Shown: piece by piece, positions 34,780 through 44,125 of the stretch | Position numbering within the stretch: position 1 is the first letter of the stretch | Layout: the number at the start of each line of letters is the position of its first letter | Origin: Corynebacterium canis | GTDB lineage: Bacteria > Actinomycetota > Actinomycetes > Mycobacteriales > Mycobacteriaceae | Assembly (NCBI RefSeq): GCF_030408595.1 | Contig: NZ_CP047080.1 | Coordinates: 175,831-239,830 of the forward strand | Reading direction: 5' to 3' | DNA: 64,000 nucleotides | Notes under the pieces: generated by a model | Database searches by the model: none | What the model was told of the DNA's origin: nothing | Seen by the model: the letters and a program-made list of their open reading frames with translations, nothing else | Program-made: the position numbers and the translations under genes

Positions 34780-36786
34780 ATGAGCACTCACTCTGAAGCA
34801 ATTGCCCAGCCCGACTTCAAAGCTCCGGCTTCTGTAGTTTACGGCGTTTCCATTGGTCGCGTTCTCGATGACCATGCGCCGAAGGGCGTCCCCACCAAAG
34901 ACGCTTGGGAATGGCAAAAAGACCACTACAACCTGGTCTCCCCCCTGAACCGTCGTAAGTTCCGCATCCTCGTCATCGGCACCGGCTTGTCCGGCGGTGG
35001 CGCAGCCGCAGCCCTCGGCGAACTCGGCTACGACGTGAAAGCGTTTACCTACCACGATGCTCCCCGCCGCGCGCACTCCATTGCCGCCCAAGGTGGCGTG
35101 AACTCCGCACGGGGTAAGAAAGTGGATAACGACGGCGCGTACCGCCACGTGAAAGACACCGTTAAGGGCGGCGACTACCGCTGCCGTGAAGTTGACTGCT
35201 GGCGTCTCGCCTACGAATCCGTTCGTGTGATCGATCACATGAACGCGATCGGTGCCCCGTTCGCTCGTGAGTACGGTGGCACGCTTGCTACCCGTTCCTT
35301 CGGTGGTGTGCAGGTGTCCCGCACCTACTACACCCGTGGCCAAACCGGCCAGCAGCTGCAGCTTTCCGCTGCGGCCGCATTGCAGCGCCAGATTCACCTC
35401 GGCTCCGTGGAGATCTTTACCCACAACGAGATGGTTGATCTCATCGTGTCCGAGATTGATGGCAAGAAGGTGTGTCAGGGTGCGGTCATGCGTAACCTGA
35501 TCACCGGCGAAATCAAGGCACACACCGGTCACGCGGTGATCCTGGCTACCGGCGGCTACGGCAACGTGTACTACATGTCCACGCTGGCCAAGAATTCGAA
35601 CGCCTCCGCTATCATGCGTGCCTACGACCAGGGCGCCTACATGGCTTCCCCGTCGTTTATTCAGTTCCACCCGACCGGCCTTCCGGTGAACTCCGAATGG
35701 CAGTCCAAGACCATTCTGATGTCCGAGTCCCTGCGTAACGACGGCCGCATTTGGTCGCCGAAGGAGCCCAAGGACGACCGCGACCCCAACACCATCCCCG
35801 AAGATGAGCGCGACTACTTCTTGGAGCGTCGCTACCCCGCCTTCGGTAACCTGGTGCCTCGCGACGTCGCGTCGCGCGCCATCTCCCAGCAAATCAACGC
35901 TGGCCTTGGTGTCGGCCCGCTGCACAACTCGGCATATCTGGACTTCCGCGATTCCATCGAACGCCTGGGCAAGGACACCATTAAAGAGCGTTACTCCAAC
36001 CTCTTCCAGATGTATGAAGAGGCCATCGGTGAGGATCCTTACACCTCCCCGATGCGTATCGCTCCGACGTGTCACTTCACCATGGGTGGCCTTTGGACCG
36101 ACTTCAACGAGATGACCTCCATCGATGGTCTGTTCGCAGCCGGTGAGGCATCCTGGACCTACCACGGCGCAAACCGCCTCGGTGCAAACTCGCTGCTGTC
36201 CGCTTCCGTGGATGGTTGGTTCACCCTGCCGTTCTCCGTGCCGAACTACCTCGGCCCGCTGCTCGGTTCCGAGCGCCTGCCTGAGGATGCCCCCGCAGCG
36301 GTCGCAGCGGTAGAACGCGCACAGGCTCGCATCAACAAGTTGATGAGCATCAACGGCAACCACGGTCCGGAGTACTTCCACCGCCAGCTCGGTGACATCC
36401 TGTACTTCTCCTGTGGTGTGGCCCGTAACGTCAAAGACCTTGCCTCCGGCATTGAGAAGATCCGTGAACTGCGTAAGGCGTTCTGGTCTGACCTGCGCAT
36501 TACCGGTGACAAGGACGAGATGAACCAGGTCCTCGAGTACGCCAACCGCGTCGCCGACTACATCGAGCTCGGCGAACTGATGTGCGTTGACGCCCTCGAC
36601 CGCGACGAATCCTGTGGCGCTCACTTCCGTGACGACCACCTCTCCGAAGAAGGCGAAGCCGAGCGCGACGACGAAAACTGGTGCTTCGTGTCCGCCTGGG
36701 AACCCGCCGGTGAGAACAAGTTCATCCGCCACGCAGAACCGCTCTACTTCGAAGCGATCCCGCTGCAGACAAGGAACTACAAGTAA
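34780..36786 (+). CDS. sdhA: Succinate dehydrogenase flavoprotein subunit
   Basis: The 668-residue protein has the FAD motif ILVIGTGLSGGGAAAALGE, the flavin-linking region HSIAAQGGVNSARG and active-site segments SFIQFHPTGLP and HFTMGGLWTDFN. It oxidises succinate to fumarate on the inner face of the membrane and passes electrons to SdhB. It starts 9 bp after sdhC with a GGAG site. Confidence 0.97.
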   Translation: MSTHSEAIAQPDFKAPASVVYGVSIGRVLDDHAPKGVPTKDAWEWQKDHYNLVSPLNRRKFRILVIGTGLSGGGAAAALGELGYDVKAFTYHDAPRRAHSIAAQGGVNSARGKKVDNDGAYRHVKDTVKGGDYRCREVDCWRLAYESVRVIDHMNAIGAPFAREYGGTLATRSFGGVQVSRTYYTRGQTGQQLQLSAAAALQRQIHLGSVEIFTHNEMVDLIVSEIDGKKVCQGAVMRNLITGEIKAHTGHAVILATGGYGNVYYMSTLAKNSNASAIMRAYDQGAYMASPSFIQFHPTGLPVNSEWQSKTILMSESLRNDGRIWSPKEPKDDRDPNTIPEDERDYFLERRYPAFGNLVPRDVASRAISQQINAGLGVGPLHNSAYLDFRDSIERLGKDTIKERYSNLFQMYEEAIGEDPYTSPMRIAPTCHFTMGGLWTDFNEMTSIDGLFAAGEASWTYHGANRLGANSLLSASVDGWFTLPFSVPNYLGPLLGSERLPEDAPAAVAAVERAQARINKLMSINGNHGPEYFHRQLGDILYFSCGVARNVKDLASGIEKIRELRKAFWSDLRITGDKDEMNQVLEYANRVADYIELGELMCVDALDRDESCGAHFRDDHLSEEGEAERDDENWCFVSAWEPAGENKFIRHAEPLYFEAIPLQTRNYK

Positions 36787-37535
36787 TGAAACTGCATCTT
36801 GAGATCTGGCGTCAGGCCGGACCGACAACCGAGGGACACTTCGAGAGCATCGACGTGGATGATGCTGTCGCACAGATGTCCATCCTCGAGCTCCTTGACC
36901 ACGTCAATGAAGGGCTCATCGAATCCGGCAAAGAACCCTTTGCATTCGCCTCCGACTGCCGCGAAGGTATCTGTGGTACCTGTGGCTTGAACGTCAACGG
37001 CCGCCCCCACGGCCCGGAGCAAAACAAGCCATCCTGCCAGCAGCGTTTGGTGAACTACAACGATGGCGACGTCCTTAAGATCGAGCCCATGCGCTCCGCC
37101 GCATACCCGGTGATTAAGGATATGATCGTCGACCGTTCCGCCTTGGACCGCGTCATGCAACAAGGTGGTTACGTCTCCATCAACGCGGGTACCGCACCCG
37201 ACGCGGACACCCTGCACATGAACCACCAGACCGCCGAACTGGCACTGGACCACGCTGCCTGCATCGGCTGTGGCGCTTGCGTCGCAGCATGCCCGAACGG
37301 CGCAGCACACCTGTTCACCGGTGCAAAGCTTGTGCACCTCTCCCTTATGCCCCTTGGCAAGGAAGAACGCGGCAAGCGCGCCCGCAAGATGGTTGACGAA
37401 GTCGAAACTAACTTCGGTCCGTGTTCGCTGTACGGCGAGTGCGCCGATGTGTGCCCCGCAGGCATCCCCCTGACTGCGGTAGCTGCGATCAACAAGGAGC
37501 GAGCCCGTGCGGCTTTCTCCGCGAAGGACAACTAA
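36786..37535 (+). CDS. sdhB: Succinate dehydrogenase iron-sulfur subunit
   Basis: The 249-residue protein has the 2Fe-2S Cys set in SDCREGICGTCGLNVNG and the C-terminal CIGCGACVAACPNGAA and CSLYGECADVCPAGIPL clusters. Its ATG shares the A of the sdhA stop (TAATG), so translation is coupled. It links SdhA to the SdhC haem. Confidence 0.96.
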   Translation: MKLHLEIWRQAGPTTEGHFESIDVDDAVAQMSILELLDHVNEGLIESGKEPFAFASDCREGICGTCGLNVNGRPHGPEQNKPSCQQRLVNYNDGDVLKIEPMRSAAYPVIKDMIVDRSALDRVMQQGGYVSINAGTAPDADTLHMNHQTAELALDHAACIGCGACVAACPNGAAHLFTGAKLVHLSLMPLGKEERGKRARKMVDEVETNFGPCSLYGECADVCPAGIPLTAVAAINKERARAAFSAKDN

Positions 37536-37578
37536 GCTGTAGCTAACCCTACGGTTTTATACGAAAGGCACGATCAGC

Positions 37579-37932
37579 ATGTCTGACGCAAACGCGCTGC
37601 CCGCGCGGGAAGACCAAACCTTCCGCGTGTTCGAAGGCGAACCGCATTACATTGACGGCTATGTACCGTCCAGCCTGGACTCCCAGCACTCCTCGCTGCT
37701 GCGCGCCTCCACCTGGATTGGTATGGGCGTTGTCCTCGCAGCCGTGGCTGGCGTAGGCACGCTGGTCTTCGGATTGGCAACCCAATCCGTCGGTAGCCAA
37801 GAAAACTCCGGGTTCTTCACCGTACTCGGCATTATCATGACCGTCGCATTCTTGGTCCTTGGCTTCGGCTTGATCCACTACGGACGCCGACACTACCGCG
37901 CCTACGTGGCCGCAACCGGTCGCAAGCACTAA
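37579..37932 (+). CDS. Conserved corynebacterial membrane protein at the end of the sdh operon
   Basis: The 117-residue protein has two hydrophobic helices (about 45-70 and 82-104) and short cytosolic ends. It starts after GAAAGGCACG with ATG 37579, 43 bp after sdhB. A protein of this size follows sdhCAB in C. glutamicum. The function is unknown; a role in assembly of the complex is possible but not shown. Confidence 0.75.
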   Translation: MSDANALPAREDQTFRVFEGEPHYIDGYVPSSLDSQHSSLLRASTWIGMGVVLAAVAGVGTLVFGLATQSVGSQENSGFFTVLGIIMTVAFLVLGFGLIHYGRRHYRAYVAATGRKH

Positions 37933-37936
37933 AACG

Positions 37937-37982
37937 AGGGCTACCCAACAGGTTCACCCAAACGAACCCCGAGGGTAGCCCT
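37937..37982. terminator. Inverted repeat after the sdh operon
   Basis: AGGGCTACCC (37937-37946) and GGGTAGCCCT (37973-37982) are perfect 10-bp arms. No T-run follows on either strand, so it may be a factor-dependent terminator or processing site between the convergent sdh and phosphoribosyltransferase genes. Confidence 0.5.
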
Positions 37983-38036
37983 ACCGGTCAGGTTCCCCGC
38001 ATCAACGGCGGAGCCCGGCACCTCCACGCCGCCGTC

Positions 38037-38754
38037 TCATGATCTTCCACCAAGGACATGGGGCGGCGGTTGTATTTCTTGGGCGCGGAACGGAGATTGA
38101 TGCGGAACTCCGCCAGGGATAAATGGGCAGCTAACCCGTCTGAGAGTGTCGGAAGCGACCATGCGTGCAACAGCGAGCAAGGTTACATAACTTGCACCGG
38201 CGGCGTGAACTGCTGCCGCAGCGGATTGGGCATTGGATCCAGTTACCCAGCTATCTTCAATCACTAGGACGTGTCCGCTTACCTCGGTGCAGCTGAACAT
38301 AGTTGAATCTAGAGTTCTGTCCTCTCTGCGCGTGTTGCCGTGATAAATATTGCTAGTTAATGTCGGACGTACGAGATCCTCTATTCCTAGTTTTCTGGCG
38401 ACAGTTTCCACTAGGGAAAAGAGTTCATTACGATGGGCGTTCTTAGTCGACGGTACGGAGGTGATCAAGGCGATTGGTTCGGGGCCGCATAAGTCTTCGT
38501 AATAGTGATACAGGGTATGGTAAAGCACAGACTTAATCCGGCCTCTCGCTTCATTTAAACCTGCCGAGGAGGCATTGCTGCACCAATGCCGCCTTTCTGT
38601 GTTCATTGCACATATAACATAATTCATATTGTGCATTCTTTTCACCATGGCAAACTGGACAGAACCACGCGCTGGAATAAAGCGATTGATCCGAAGCGCT
38701 GATGAGAAAGTGTTGTGACCTTAGATACCGATCGACTTGTGATGCAAAGCTCAT
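38037..38754 (-). pseudogene. ComF-like phosphoribosyltransferase gene with frameshift
   Basis: ATG 38754 overlaps the dprA-like stop (ATGA). The first frame encodes about 67 residues ending after a zinc-finger-like WFCPVCHGEKNAQYELCYMC, then stops at 38551. The adjacent frame from about 38648 to 38037 encodes the phosphoribosyltransferase domain with the PRPP loop VLVIEDSWVTGSNAQSAA. In relatives both parts are one protein, and the segment between the finger and the first transferase strand is longer, so an internal deletion with loss of frame is likely. The second frame could still be made from its own ATG as a finger-less protein. The base composition looks more AT-rich than the core genes around it. 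Confidence 0.65.
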
Positions 38755-39638
38755 ACAAAAATGTCGTTGATTTCTTCGGTGCGGAGCAAGGCTTCGTGTG
38801 CCAAGTCTGCGGCTTCTTGGGGACTTTTCGCGATGAGTGCTTGAAGCTTATCCACGTATTCTTTTCCCCATGTCGTCTTCGCGACAACACTTGGCGTTAG
38901 GATCAGTGCGCGTCCATGACCAATGGCCGCGCGAGCTTGGTGTTTCGTGCCGGAGTTTTCACCAGCCGCTATGACAATTGTCGCGCCGCAATACCCAGAC
39001 ATTGTCGCATTTCGCATAGGAAAATTCCGCTTGGCAACGGGGGTATTAGGGAAAAACTGGGTAATAATCTGCCCTGATCTTGAGATGCGCTCACGCAGCT
39101 TCGCGTGTTGAGTTGGGTACGTTTGGTCCAAGCCTGTACCTATCACCGCTACAGTACGTCCACCCTGGGACAAGGCCGCTTCATGCGCTGCGGCGTCAAT
39201 TCCCAATGCGAGTCCGGATACAACTGTGATACCTAAATCGACGAGGCATCGAGCAACATCGGCCGCAGCTCGGGTTTCAGAAATAGTGGCAGTGCGAGAG
39301 CCCACAACGCTAACTCCGCGATCGGAAGGTTCTTGGGAGCCCTCGCTAAAGATCAGCCCAGGGGCGTCGTGGACTTGGCGCAAACGATGTGGGTATCGAT
39401 CGTCGAAGATTGGAATCACGTCGTATCCTGCGTTTTCCCAATCTTCTAAACCCTTAGCAGCAGCTTCCAGTGCGGCTTCACGATCAATATTTAATAGGTC
39501 TTCTTCGAAGACTTGGCGAATGAGTTCGTAAGGTCCCTCTGTTTTGAGGATCAAGGACCTTTCCGGTTGCGTGAGGCCCTTATTTTGCGCTTGGACCCCA
39601 GCGATCGCCGCAATAAGCTGGTCTCGTGGGCTAAGCAT
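38751..39638 (-). CDS. DprA-like DNA-processing protein (SLOG/Rossmann fold)
   Basis: The protein has 295 residues from ATG 39638. It has the DprA signatures YPHRLRQVHDAPGLIFSEG, SVVGSRTATISE, VSGLALGIDAAAHEAALSQG and RNFPMRNATMSGYCGATIV. It ends without the C-terminal winged helix of RecA-loading DprA. A -10-like TACAAT ends 7 bases before ATG 39638 with no ribosome binding site, so a leaderless mRNA starting at MLSPRD is likely; ATG 39647 lies inside that box. It is coupled to the phosphoribosyltransferase gene. DprA loads RecA on incoming DNA in transformation; a stand-alone copy paired with a phosphoribosyltransferase may be a different, possibly defence-related module (inference). Confidence 0.82.
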   Translation of the reverse strand: MLSPRDQLIAAIAGVQAQNKGLTQPERSLILKTEGPYELIRQVFEEDLLNIDREAALEAAAKGLEDWENAGYDVIPIFDDRYPHRLRQVHDAPGLIFSEGSQEPSDRGVSVVGSRTATISETRAAADVARCLVDLGITVVSGLALGIDAAAHEAALSQGGRTVAVIGTGLDQTYPTQHAKLRERISRSGQIITQFFPNTPVAKRNFPMRNATMSGYCGATIVIAAGENSGTKHQARAAIGHGRALILTPSVVAKTTWGKEYVDKLQALIAKSPQEAADLAHEALLRTEEINDIFV

Positions 39639-39752
39639 AAAGGTCATTGTACTTGGGTCGGCGTGGGGGACGGAAGAATCGTTGTAGGCGCGGCGGCGGG
39701 CGTGGCGGGGCGTCGATAAGCGGAGAGCGGCAAACCTTGGATAATGGGTGCT

Positions 39753-41078
39753 ATGTCTGACAGTGTCCTCGCTTTGCATGCCGCCGACCAAGAGCCCCTC
39801 GCCGTGCCAGGTCCTTCGCCGGAAGTGGAGGCCGAGCGACGCCGCTCGCTGAAGCGCTACAAAGCACTGGCTTCGGGATTACTCCTCGTGGCCACCGCAA
39901 TATTCTTCCTGTGCCGGTGGGCGGAATCGCAACCCGAGGGGGCGGCCGCCTGGGTCGGATACGTGCGGGCCGCCGCCGAAGCAGGAATGATCGGTGGCTT
40001 GGCGGACTGGTTTGCCGTCACCGCGCTGTTCCGCCACCCATTAGGCATACCCATTCCGCACACCGCGATTGTGAAGAACAAGAAAGACCAGATTGGTAAT
40101 TCGCTGGGCGGATTTGTGGGCGAGAATTTTCTTAATGCGGAACTGATTACGCAAAAAGTGCGTGCCGCGGGAATACCGCAGCGCCTAGGTGAGTGGCTTG
40201 TGCAACAAGAAAACGCCGAAAAGGTGTCCTCCGAGGCGGGGCGGCTGACCGCGAACATCGTGCGCGCATTGGATCCGAAAGACGCCGAGGCCGTGATTAA
40301 TAGCGCGCTAATTCAAAAGCTTGCGGAGCCGGATTGGGCGCCGCCAGCCGGGCGTTTGCTGGACCAGCTTATCGCCGAAGGCAAAACGGAGCCGATGGTG
40401 GAGGAAGTGGTGCGGTGGATGCACAAAAAGGCCATCGAATCCGAGGACTTTATTGTGCGGGTATTGGATGAGCGTCGGCCGGCGTGGGCACCGAAGATTT
40501 TGCAGGACGTCGTGGGGGACAAAGTGTACAAAGAATTGACGCAATGGACGGCGGCGGTTTCGCAAAATAAAAACCATGAGGCGCGTAATGCGATCCGTAG
40601 GTTTATTTCCCAGTTGGCGCACGATCTGCAGTTCGATCCGGTGATGCAGCGCCGCGTCGAAGGTTGGAAGGCTGACATTATGGGGTCGACACCCGTGCAA
40701 AACGCGGCGCAGGCGATTTGGGCCTCCGCGAGTGAATCGTTGATCGAAGCGGCGGAAAACCCAGAATCAATCTTGCGCGTGAAAATCGTGCAGCTAGCGC
40801 AAACATGGGGCGCGAACCTTACCGACGACGCGGCATTGCGCGAATCCTTGGACCGGCGGGTAGCAGGCGCGGCGGCGTTTTTGGCGGATAATTATGCAAA
40901 TGAGATCACCTCAATTATCTCGGAGACGGTGCAGCGTTGGGATGCGAACGAGGCAGGTGAGAAGATAGAACTCATGGTAGGGAAAGACCTTCAATACATC
41001 CGGTTGAACGGTACTATTGTCGGTGCCCTTGCTGGGCTCGTGATTTACGCTGTTAGCCACGCGCTATTTGGACTCTAG
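39753..41078 (+). CDS. DUF445 membrane protein
   Basis: The 441-residue protein has membrane helices at about 31-48 and at the C-terminus (about 420-440). The conserved block GMIGGLADWFAVTALFRHPL, and GNSLGGFVGENFL, define DUF445. The long middle part is helical and polar. GATAAT at 39740-39745 sits 7 bases before ATG 39753 with no ribosome binding site, suggesting a leaderless start there rather than at ATG 39744. The function of the family is unknown. It is followed 15 bp later by the DUF2516 gene. Confidence 0.85.
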   Translation: MSDSVLALHAADQEPLAVPGPSPEVEAERRRSLKRYKALASGLLLVATAIFFLCRWAESQPEGAAAWVGYVRAAAEAGMIGGLADWFAVTALFRHPLGIPIPHTAIVKNKKDQIGNSLGGFVGENFLNAELITQKVRAAGIPQRLGEWLVQQENAEKVSSEAGRLTANIVRALDPKDAEAVINSALIQKLAEPDWAPPAGRLLDQLIAEGKTEPMVEEVVRWMHKKAIESEDFIVRVLDERRPAWAPKILQDVVGDKVYKELTQWTAAVSQNKNHEARNAIRRFISQLAHDLQFDPVMQRRVEGWKADIMGSTPVQNAAQAIWASASESLIEAAENPESILRVKIVQLAQTWGANLTDDAALRESLDRRVAGAAAFLADNYANEITSIISETVQRWDANEAGEKIELMVGKDLQYIRLNGTIVGALAGLVIYAVSHALFGL

Positions 41079-41093
41079 AAAGGGCAAAGTGCT

Positions 41094-41390
41094 GTGATAT
41101 TTAGTTATATTTTTCTCGCCCTGAGTTTTGCTTTGCAGGGAGTTTACTTCGTGATTGCGCTCGGCGGATTAATTGGCGCCATCACCGCCCTGACGACGCG
41201 CGATGACGCATTTACCGCTGGGGACCGTTATCCCAAGTTCGCATGGGTGGGCATGCTGCTCGCTGCTTCCGCGGCTGTGGCTGTGGGCATGCCGTTTTTA
41301 AGCTGGGTAGGTATTGTGCTCGTGGGCGTGTATTGGTTTGACGTGCGGCCGCAGATCAAGGACATTCTGAGCGGAAACTACTGGAGCTAG
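41094..41390 (+). CDS. DUF2516 small membrane protein
   Basis: The 98-residue protein has three hydrophobic helices (about 4-32, 49-66 and 69-82) and a C-terminal FDVRPQIKDILSG. It starts at GTG 41094 after GAAAGGGC. The family is restricted to actinobacteria, with unknown function. It is probably cotranscribed with the DUF445 gene. Its stop is immediately adjacent to the stop of the convergent MFS gene. Confidence 0.8.
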   Translation: MIFSYIFLALSFALQGVYFVIALGGLIGAITALTTRDDAFTAGDRYPKFAWVGMLLAASAAVAVGMPFLSWVGIVLVGVYWFDVRPQIKDILSGNYWS

Positions 41391-42587
41391 CTACGCCGGG
41401 GTTCGGGGGTTGGTAGCGCGCAGCGCACCGGCGGCAGCGTAGCCGCCCAGCGATAGCGCAAAGGCGATAATGGCGAACACCGCAAGGCCGCTGAACCCGG
41501 GAAAACCGGTGAGCAAGTGGCCGCCGATCCCGCCGCCGATGGTGGTGCCAAGGTACATTGCCGCGTTGGCCAAGGAAGAGACGGTACCCCGAGCGTTCGT
41601 GGCTAGGCTCTGTAAGTGGGTCATCAGGACGGGGAACAAGAAGCCACCCACCACCATGACTAGGGCGAAGAGGCATACTGCCGAGGCGAGGTTCGAAGCA
41701 AAGGTGGTGAGCAAATAGAGCGCACTCAGGGCGCCGAAGCCAACGAGGAGGGATCGCTGCTGGCCGATCTTTGCCACCAAACGCGGGCCGGCAAAGGAGC
41801 CGACCGCCATGCCGAGTCCGATCACGATCATGGCCGCCCCGATCACGGTTTGGCTAGCGCCAAAGTCTGCGGCCAGCCACGAGCCGATAAAGGAAAACGC
41901 GGTGAACTGTCCCATTTGCATGATCAAATAGGCCAGTAGCGAAAGCAAAAGGGCTTTCGAATTCAAGATTTGGGCGTAGGGTGCGAAAACGTTGAGGTGC
42001 CGCGGCGTCGATAAGCGGGCGGCGGGGACGTTGGGGAAGCGCAGGTAGAGCAGCAGCCACAGCGCCACACTCAGCGCGGCGATGGCGAAAAAGGGGAGCC
42101 GCCAGCCCGCGGAGGACAGGAACGCGCCAATCGGAATACCGACAACTTGTGCGATGGCAAGACCGGCGCTGCCATAGCCCATTGTTTTCACGATGGCCTG
42201 CTGAGGGACCACTACGGGGATGGCGGCCCAGATCTGCGGTGAAACGAACGCGGCTGCGATTCCGGCGAAAAGGCGCGCGGTAAAGAGCGTCCAGAAGCCC
42301 CAGGTGAGGCCGCACGCGGCGGTGGCTACGGCGAAGCACGCGACGCCGGGGAGGAGCACATTGCGGCGATCGCGGGAATCCGACACTGGCCCCGCGACGA
42401 ACGCAAATACGGCGTAACCCAGCGCGTAGGCGGACACCAGCCATCCGGAGCGTTCGATGCTTACATCGAACTCACGTTGCAATAGCGGGAGGAGCGGCGC
42501 GGTCAGGAAGGTGTCTGTGCCGATTACAAAGAGTGTGGAAAAGGAAAGCCAACGTACTGTCGGCTCCGATGTGGTTTTTAGGGTCAT
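41391..42587 (-). CDS. MFS drug exporter, DHA1-type
   Basis: The 398-residue transporter has 12 hydrophobic helices and the loop 2-3 motif GPVSDSRDRRNVLLPG. The helix 5 region GYGSAGLAIAQVVGIPIGAF resembles antiporter motif C. Its relatives include chloramphenicol and arabinose-type exporters; the substrate cannot be predicted. It is divergent from an ArsR-type regulator with a palindrome in the shared spacer, so substrate-induced expression is likely. Confidence 0.88.
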   Translation of the reverse strand: MTLKTTSEPTVRWLSFSTLFVIGTDTFLTAPLLPLLQREFDVSIERSGWLVSAYALGYAVFAFVAGPVSDSRDRRNVLLPGVACFAVATAACGLTWGFWTLFTARLFAGIAAAFVSPQIWAAIPVVVPQQAIVKTMGYGSAGLAIAQVVGIPIGAFLSSAGWRLPFFAIAALSVALWLLLYLRFPNVPAARLSTPRHLNVFAPYAQILNSKALLLSLLAYLIMQMGQFTAFSFIGSWLAADFGASQTVIGAAMIVIGLGMAVGSFAGPRLVAKIGQQRSLLVGFGALSALYLLTTFASNLASAVCLFALVMVVGGFLFPVLMTHLQSLATNARGTVSSLANAAMYLGTTIGGGIGGHLLTGFPGFSGLAVFAIIAFALSLGGYAAAGALRATNPRTPA

Positions 42588-42610
42588 CGCTACCTCGCGT
42601 TTAGTGCGTA

Positions 42611-42628
42611 GTTCGACGAAATACGAAC
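42611..42628. promoter_or_regulatory. Candidate operator between the MFS and ArsR-type genes
   Basis: GTTCG (42611-42615) and CGAAC (42624-42628) form an inverted repeat with an 8-bp spacer, embedded in TAGTTCGACGAAATACGAAC. It is 24 bp upstream of the exporter start. Confidence 0.4.
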
Positions 42629-42729
42629 ATAAGCTTGCTCCGGCGGTTGGATGCTGTCAAGGTTTTCGCGCCGAAGTCCCGCGCCGGAGCCACGGTAGAA
42701 TTGGTGGCAAGCGGAGGAAAGGGCAGGTT

Positions 42730-43056
42730 ATGGGCAAAGAACAGTTACATCACCCCGCGCCGAATGATATTCAGCTCGACCGCGTACTGGGCGCTCTGGC
42801 CGACCCTGTCCGCCGCGATATTTTGCGCCAGATCGCCGCCGAGGGGCCGTTGTTTTGCGGGGATTTGAATTTTGAGATTGCTAAGTCCACGATGTCGTAC
42901 CACTTTAAGGTGCTGCGCGAGTCCGGCCTTATGCACACCGAAGCGTTGGGGACGAAGCGCCGCGTGACCCGCCGTGACAACACCATTGCAGCGTTGTTTC
43001 CCGGGCTTCTCGACGCCGTGGGCTTACCGTCCGGACAAGGCGTTTGGGAGGAGTAA
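42730..43056 (+). CDS. ArsR-type winged-helix repressor
   Basis: The 108-residue protein has LDRVLGALADPVRRDILRQI and the recognition region KSTMSYHFKVLRESGLMHTE, followed by a beta wing with KRRVTRRD. A single Cys is in LFCGDLN; no obvious metal-site pair is seen, so the effector may not be a metal. It starts at ATG 42730 after GGAGGAAAGGG. It probably controls the divergent exporter and itself. Confidence 0.85.
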   Translation: MGKEQLHHPAPNDIQLDRVLGALADPVRRDILRQIAAEGPLFCGDLNFEIAKSTMSYHFKVLRESGLMHTEALGTKRRVTRRDNTIAALFPGLLDAVGLPSGQGVWEE

Positions 43057-43084
43057 CCCACGGGGCTTCACTTGAGCGGATTAG

Positions 43085-43990
43085 GTGCTATCCTCGGGAA
43101 AACACCTTGGGGAAGACATTTGGGGGTATGGATTGGAGCTCATTCTTTTCAGCGATTGCTCTGCGCGGGAACAACGCGTGCTGAGTCGTGGAGTGCGGCA
43201 GGGGACTCATTTACGGCTGGCATCTGGGGTTTACGTGCCGCGCTATGCGTTTTTGGAGAAGCCGCCTTGGGAGCAGCATCGGCTGCGGGCGATGGCGATT
43301 GGACTTCGTGGTGGGCGCGTGATCGGCGGCGTTTCGGCGGCGACACTTTGGAAGATGTGGATCGTGCTTGACCCGACGGCGCCGGTGGAATTTCACGTGG
43401 TGCGCAGCGGGCATTGCTGCGATACCGCTGGTCACCGATTGCTCACGCCCTTGCGCTCCGGGGACTATACTCGCGGCGCCGTATGCAAGGTAACTACCAT
43501 TCCGCAAACTCTGCTTGACCTTGCTGAATATCATTCGTTTGAAGCATGTTTTATGGCTACCACCTGGGCGTTGCGCTTTAAGAAATGCTCTGTGGAGGAT
43601 ATTCAGCAAAAGGCGAGGCGGTCCGAGAATCTGCAGCGTGCATTGGACCTCGTTGATGTCAATGTGGAATCTGCGGCCGAGGCTTATTTCCTCGCCCAAG
43701 TGCGCGACGGCGGGGTGATTGACCTGCAAACACAAGTCTCGGTTGTGGACTCGCGTGCGAAGCTCTGGCGACCCGACTTCCAGATACGTTATACCCGTAT
43801 CCTTATCGAGATTTCTGGCGTGGGGAAGTATGGCGAAACCGAAGAAGACCAGAAATTCAATGTGGACAAGGCGACCGACCGGCTCAATCGGCTCACCAGC
43901 CAAGGCTTTGTGGTCTGGTCCTATTCCGCCCGCGAGGTGTTTTCCGGTTTTGCCTACCAAGACGTGTTGAGGAGGTACCGGGCGCTGTGA
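43085..43990 (+). CDS. AbiEi-like / DUF559 protein
   Basis: The protein is up to 301 residues. The N-terminal part (SRGVRQGTHLRLASGVYVPR) resembles the AbiEi-type antitoxin domain common in actinobacteria. The C-terminal part (AKLWRPDFQIRYTRILIEIS, then GFVVWSYSAREVF) resembles the DUF559/Vsr-like nuclease fold. No AbiEii toxin gene is adjacent, so classical toxin-antitoxin function is doubtful. The start is uncertain: GTG 43085 opens the frame, but a TTG near 43133 after GGGGGTATGG would give a protein beginning ELILFSDCSAREQ. Confidence 0.65.
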   Translation: MLSSGKHLGEDIWGYGLELILFSDCSAREQRVLSRGVRQGTHLRLASGVYVPRYAFLEKPPWEQHRLRAMAIGLRGGRVIGGVSAATLWKMWIVLDPTAPVEFHVVRSGHCCDTAGHRLLTPLRSGDYTRGAVCKVTTIPQTLLDLAEYHSFEACFMATTWALRFKKCSVEDIQQKARRSENLQRALDLVDVNVESAAEAYFLAQVRDGGVIDLQTQVSVVDSRAKLWRPDFQIRYTRILIEISGVGKYGETEEDQKFNVDKATDRLNRLTSQGFVVWSYSAREVFSGFAYQDVLRRYRAL

Positions 43991-44125
43991 GACCTTACTC
44001 GGCTTAACTGGGGACCGTGATGCTGGCGTCAAGGGGTACTAGTGCATGCGCCAGGCTCTGCGGGGAGGGCTTCGCCGCATGTTCGGGGCTGGCTTCCGTG
44101 TAAGCCCGGCTAGATCGTGCACAAC

